From Nitrospira sp. (GTDB taxonomy: Bacteria; Nitrospirota; Nitrospiria; Nitrospirales; Nitrospiraceae): DNA of 8,867 bases. The position numbers and the translations under genes were made by a program. The first letter of the stretch is position 1; every line of letters begins with the position of its first letter. The stretch spans positions 1 to 8,867 of the forward strand of contig JABMDE010000076.1 of the NCBI GenBank assembly GCA_015904055.1. Reading direction: 5' to 3'. The notes under the pieces are model-generated. The model saw nothing but the letters and a program-made list of their open reading frames with translations, had not been told where the DNA came from and ran no database searches. This document shows, one piece after another, positions 6,071 through 8,867 of the stretch.

Positions 6071-6531
6071 GGTGATGGTTTCTGGTTGTAGTAATCGTCC
6101 CGTTCACCGCTGTGAGGGTACATGCGTTTGCACCGCACGATCAGCGTCTGGGTGCCGCGTCCTTCGATACATTGATCGAGCGATGCGGCAAAATCGAGTG
6201 TGCCGTCGAGCGTCACGGCAAATGGGAAATCAAACGTAAAGCTGATGAATTTGTATTTGCCGGGTTTCAACGCGAGTGCTCGCAGCTCAGAAGTCTTTGG
6301 TGCGTCGAGCGATTCAGGATCGGAGGCCCAAATGGATGGAGTTACGCCCGGCACTTGCCACCAGGAGGGCGGAACCAGCTTCGTCGCATCGATGGTAATG
6401 GTGTGCTCTTTAAGATGGGCCTGCGGCGGCCCGCTTGCCCATCCTGTCCCAATCGGGGTGATGGCCAGCAGTCCCAGGAGCAATCCACAGCACAGGACAG
6501 TTCGGCGGCGTATGGACAATGGATGAATCAT
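6067..6531 (-). CDS. Small exported protein of unknown function
   Basis: 154-aa protein. Residues 1-33 are a signal peptide (MIHPLSIRRRTVLCCGLLLGLLAITPIGTGWAS). The SIRRRTVL stretch resembles a loose twin-arginine motif, so Tat export is possible. The mature part has beta-rich segments (HTITIDATKLVPPSWW, ALKPGKYKFISFTFDFPFAVTLDG), suggesting a small beta-sandwich, and two cysteines (C121, C134) that could pair. I do not recognise the family. A longer reading from 6615 is open, but it would overlap the upstream gene by 79 nt and bury the signal peptide, so the ATG at 6531 is preferred. It starts 5 bp after the pseudo-phosphatase stop codon and overlaps the HEAT gene start by 4 bp, which argues for one operon. 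Confidence 0.75.
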   Translation of the reverse strand: MIHPLSIRRRTVLCCGLLLGLLAITPIGTGWASGPPQAHLKEHTITIDATKLVPPSWWQVPGVTPSIWASDPESLDAPKTSELRALALKPGKYKFISFTFDFPFAVTLDGTLDFAASLDQCIEGRGTQTLIVRCKRMYPHSGERDDYYNQKPSP

Positions 6532-6536
6532 GATCG

Positions 6537-7556
6537 TTACGGTTTCTTGGCGGACGATCCGGTTGAAGAGGCCGCTGCGGGCTGGAAGATTTCTTCGACG
6601 GCCGTACTGTCCCATTCGGTATGGGTGTCCAGTCCAAGAATGCGCATCACCGTTGCTCCGGTGTCGATAATCGAGACAGGCCGGCGAATGAGTTGCCCCG
6701 GCTTGATTCCGACGCCGGATACGATCCAGGGGACCACCGGTGAATCAGCGGCCGAAGCGTCGGCTCCCAGGTCGATCCCTTTTCCGCTGAGGGCCGTGAC
6801 CATGACCGTCGTCCGGTTCGTCAGCGCATAGTGTTTGAATACATCCAGCACCGACTGTATGGCCGTATCGACCGTCCGTAGCGCCTCGCGGTATTCTTTG
6901 GAGTTCCAGCCATGCGCAACTCCCGCTCGACCGGCCTCCGGAAGATGGACGACCAACAGATGTGGCAGGGCGAGAATCGCATGCCCGTACCCGTGGCCGC
7001 TCGTCGCTTTCTGAAAATACTGTTGAATGTAGGAGACGATCTTGGCCGTACCGCACTCAGGCCGCAAGGCCCCGCAGAGCTGATAATCGGTGTAGGGTTC
7101 TGGCCTCGCCAGCTGGTAGAGCGATTCGTCCATAAAGAAGATGGCGCTGTCCCGGCCTCCGCTCAAGTCGAGGTAGTCGAACAGACTGGGTGCACGGGAG
7201 TAGCCTCGGCTGATTTCAAAGAAGTTCCACGTAATGCCATGCTTCTCGACCGGAAGGCCGGTGAGCAACGACGCCATCGTCGGGAGCCGGAGAGCCGGCT
7301 TCACGCCGGTTGCAGACCATGTGGCCGCTCCGTTTTTCACCAGCTTGCTCAGGCTCGGCATGGTTCCGGCCTTGAGCGAGTCCTGGTCGAAACCTTCTAA
7401 AACAAAGAGGATGACATGTTCCGTGGGCGATGCGGATATGGTGGCGTCCCCAACGGGATTCGGCGCTGCGTACGCAGGGAATCCAGCAGTCATTTCAAGG
7501 AATACCACCATGAAACCGACACAGTATGAAGCAAGATATCGGAGGGCGTTTACCAT
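6537..7556 (-). CDS. Exported alkaline-phosphatase-superfamily protein, catalytically degenerate
   Basis: 339-aa protein with a signal peptide (residues 1-30, cleavage after PAYA) and the overall order of a type I phosphodiesterase/nucleotide pyrophosphatase domain. Landmarks are HVILFVLEGFDQD (48-58), LRLPTMASLLTGLPVEKHGI (89-108), VVHLPEAGRAGVAHGWNSKEY (202-222), TTVMVTALSGKG (249-260) and VVPWIVSGVGIKPG (274-287). At each place where active relatives bind metal or carry the nucleophile the residue is changed: DG to E54-G, the Thr of TxP(N/S)H to R90, the Asp and His of DxDxxGHxHG to E207/G209 and V213, and the DH of TADHG to L256-S257. I infer a non-catalytic, possibly ligand-binding or structural role in the periplasm. 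The ATG at 7556 is chosen for the signal peptide; an in-frame TTG at 7583 is an alternative. First gene of the minus-strand block. Confidence 0.85.
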   Translation of the reverse strand: MVNALRYLASYCVGFMVVFLEMTAGFPAYAAPNPVGDATISASPTEHVILFVLEGFDQDSLKAGTMPSLSKLVKNGAATWSATGVKPALRLPTMASLLTGLPVEKHGITWNFFEISRGYSRAPSLFDYLDLSGGRDSAIFFMDESLYQLARPEPYTDYQLCGALRPECGTAKIVSYIQQYFQKATSGHGYGHAILALPHLLVVHLPEAGRAGVAHGWNSKEYREALRTVDTAIQSVLDVFKHYALTNRTTVMVTALSGKGIDLGADASAADSPVVPWIVSGVGIKPGQLIRRPVSIIDTGATVMRILGLDTHTEWDSTAVEEIFQPAAASSTGSSAKKP

Positions 7557-7604
7557 AGGACGTTCACGCGGGATGTTCCTCAAGATTAACCAGACACGTC
7601 CGGT

Positions 7605-7634
7605 ACCCTAGCACGCGAATTTTCTGGAAGGCAA
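7605..7634 (-). promoter_or_regulatory. Predicted promoter of the pseudo-phosphatase operon
   Basis: Minus-strand TTGCCT (7629-7634) and TAGGGT (7605-7610) are 18 nt apart, with TG one base before the -10 box. This is the same TGnTAGGGT arrangement as upstream of the HEAT gene at 668. The start site would be near 7598, some 40 nt before the ATG at 7556. Confidence 0.4.
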
Positions 7635-7697
7635 GATGGTTGGGAATCAGTGGTGTCGCTGGCGAAACGGGGGAGCGGGTGGTATGGTGAAATTCAT

Positions 7698-7930
7698 CAG
7701 GATGCTGAAAATGTCCGCCAGCGGCGTTCTCGCATCGCTCCGAGGCTCAACATCATGAGCCCAGCGGAGGTAAGGACCTATCCGCTCGCATCTGATCGAA
7801 GCGAGCGGTTCAAGCGAAGCTTGGTATGTACCTCCTCGCCTCCTCGCTCGCTGCGGTCGCCTCGTGGCATGGCGCGTCTCGGCGCGCCGGGGTTGGGTGG
7901 GTGAGATCAGTGGCCATTTTGAGCATCCTG
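7698..7930. repeat. Palindromic intergenic repeat element (MITE/REP-like)
   Basis: A 233-bp element bounded by 16-bp inverted ends with a single mismatch: CAGGATGCTGAAAATG (7698-7713) and CATTTTGAGCATCCTG (7915-7930). Inside are hairpins, including CCGCTCGC/GCGAGCGG (7782-7789 with 7801-7808) and GGCGCG/CGCGCC (7871-7876 with 7883-7888). It is flanked on both sides by CAT, a possible 3-bp target duplication. It encodes no transposase. From memory, repeats with these ends (CAGGATGCT...AGCATCCTG, with CGCCAGCGGCGTTCTCGC next to the left end) recur in Nitrospira genomes; this was not checked. It fills most of the roughly 400-bp gap between the divergent genes at 7556 and 7955. The rest of the gap, 7557-7697, holds the operon promoter. 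Confidence 0.75.
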
Positions 7931-7954
7931 CATGGCTGCTTGGTGCCATCTAAA

Positions 7955-8867
7955 ATGCCGATAACCGCGTGCTCACAGCGTCCTCTCATCCCTCTTCTCA
8001 TTCTTCTCGCCATCTGTATAGGTACGGCTCCTGCCTGGGCTGACGTCAGGACGGTCAGCGCAGAGGGGGAACATCGGATGGGAGACCGCGATACACGCGA
8101 AGATGCGGTCCGGCTCGCCACTGAATCGGCCAAACGGAATGCGCTCGAACAGGTGGCCACGTATCTGGAAAGTGTCACGGTGGTGGATGGCATGGACATC
8201 ACCAAGGACGAGATCCGTACCTACACGGCCGGTCTGGTGATTGTCCTCGATCAGCGTATTGAGACCACGCTTGATGGTGACACCATCGTTGTGACGGTCA
8301 AACTTCTGGCACAAATTGATACGAAAGAAGCGGCACAAGCGATTGCGGCGTTGCGGGAAAGTGAAGATGCTCGTGTGGAACTGGCGGCGTTGAAATCGGA
8401 GAACGAGCAACTGCAACAGGAACTTGATGCGGCGAATCAGGCCTTGGGCAAGGCCTCGACGTCGGAGCAAACGCAGGAGGCGGCACAACGGCGGCAGGAT
8501 CTTCTCAATCGTGTGCAGTCGAACGCAATGATTTCCCAGGTCTGGACGGACTGGGTGTTGGTGTCGCCGGTCGGGTATTCCCATTCCTGGATGAGCTCGC
8601 CGCAGGCGCTGGCTCTGTTAGCGAGTGCCCACGCGCTGTATCCGGCCAGCCCGCATGTGGTTGTGGCGCAACGGGTGATTGCCGGCGGACAACCGTTGAC
8701 GCCTCCATCGCCCCCGCAGCCGCCTGCGCCGGGGCGTGCACCTTTCCGAATGCCGACGTACGAAGTTGTTTCTGCGCCAGGCTCGTCCGACGCTCCCCGC
8801 ACATTGAACGAGATTACGCACCGAACGCCGACAAGACCAGCCCGCATCGGGAATGAGACCTCTGCGG
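7955..8867 (+). CDS. Exported protein with LPP20/FlgT-like N-domain and coiled coil, 3' end off the window
   Basis: Open from the ATG at 7955 to the right edge (304 codons). Residues 1-29 are a signal peptide (LIPLLILLAICIGTAPAWA). Residues about 30-115 (AEGEHRMGDRDTREDAVRLATESAKRNALEQVATYLES ... YTAGLVIVLDQRIETTLDGDTIVVTVKLLAQID) have the pattern of LPP20/FlgT-N-like envelope domains: an A-rich helix followed by strands. Residues about 118-170 form a coiled coil (LRESEDARVELAALKSENEQLQQELDAANQALGK). A helical SPQALALLASAHALYPASPHVVVAQRVI segment follows, reminiscent of one tetratricopeptide unit, and then a proline-rich stretch (TPPSPPQPPAPG). Function is unknown; a cell-envelope role is likely. 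No good ribosome site is seen, and upstream in-frame GTG 7943 or TTG 7940 are possible, but ATG 7955 gives the cleanest signal peptide. The start lies only 24 bp from the repeat element. Confidence 0.8.
   Translation, partial: MPITACSQRPLIPLLILLAICIGTAPAWADVRTVSAEGEHRMGDRDTREDAVRLATESAKRNALEQVATYLESVTVVDGMDITKDEIRTYTAGLVIVLDQRIETTLDGDTIVVTVKLLAQIDTKEAAQAIAALRESEDARVELAALKSENEQLQQELDAANQALGKASTSEQTQEAAQRRQDLLNRVQSNAMISQVWTDWVLVSPVGYSHSWMSSPQALALLASAHALYPASPHVVVAQRVIAGGQPLTPPSPPQPPAPGRAPFRMPTYEVVSAPGSSDAPRTLNEITHRTPTRPARIGNETSA

Noticed and set aside
5240..6091. 283-aa plus-strand open frame
   Set aside because: It lies antisense to the HEAT gene, whose repeat pattern is unmistakable. Long antisense frames are common in GC-rich repeats, and this one has no domain-like features or ribosome site.
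6532..6615. N-terminal extension of the small exported protein
   Set aside because: It would overlap the pseudo-phosphatase coding region and place about 28 residues before a clear signal peptide.
7647..7949. Open frames on both strands within the intergenic repeat (84 and 100 aa)
   Set aside because: They fall almost entirely within the palindromic repeat and have low-complexity Arg/Ser/Pro-rich translations, as expected from folding GC-rich DNA rather than a gene.

Overview
The window is moderately GC-rich bacterial DNA. It holds several PBS-lyase-type HEAT-repeat proteins, exported proteins of unknown function, and a palindromic intergenic repeat whose ends read CAGGATGCT...AGCATCCTG. Together, and partly from memory of similar repeats, these suggest a Nitrospira-like member of the Nitrospirota. 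That assignment is tentative: there is no rRNA or universal marker here.

Layout. (1) Positions 1-668, minus: the 5' part of a HEAT-repeat gene, broken by a perfect 11-bp tandem duplication and running off the left edge. (2) 798-2048, plus: an exported beta-propeller-like protein, divergent from the HEAT gene and followed by a long hairpin. (3) 2244-2963, plus: a more AT-rich exported protein with two copies of a Cys-containing motif. (4) 3059-3741, minus: a HigB/HigA-type toxin-antitoxin pair with an unusually clear promoter and overlapping operator. (5) 3801-7556, minus: a co-directional block. In transcription order it holds an exported alkaline-phosphatase-superfamily protein that has lost its catalytic residues, a small exported protein, a 451-aa HEAT-repeat protein, a DCC/HEAT chimeric ORF, and a frameshifted DCC-family (DUF393) gene. 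(6) 7698-7930: a palindromic repeat element between divergent genes. (7) 7955-8867, plus: an exported protein with a coiled coil, open at the right edge.

The most informative structure is in block 5. The 3' end of the HEAT gene and the 5' end of the DCC gene were duplicated as one unit. The unit's two ends were joined in frame, giving a 110-aa ORF that starts as a DCC protein and ends as the HEAT protein's C-terminus. The two copies of the HEAT tail differ by about 19 bases, but 14 of the 18 changed codons are synonymous, so the chimera may be translated and constrained. The pseudo-phosphatase, small exported protein and HEAT gene are spaced or overlapped tightly enough to be one operon. Their joint role is not known to me.

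Two genes (HEAT at the left edge, DCC) carry frameshifts beside G/C5 runs. Read or assembly error must be excluded before calling them true pseudogenes. No tRNA, rRNA, CRISPR array, transposase or known defence locus beyond the toxin-antitoxin pair was seen.
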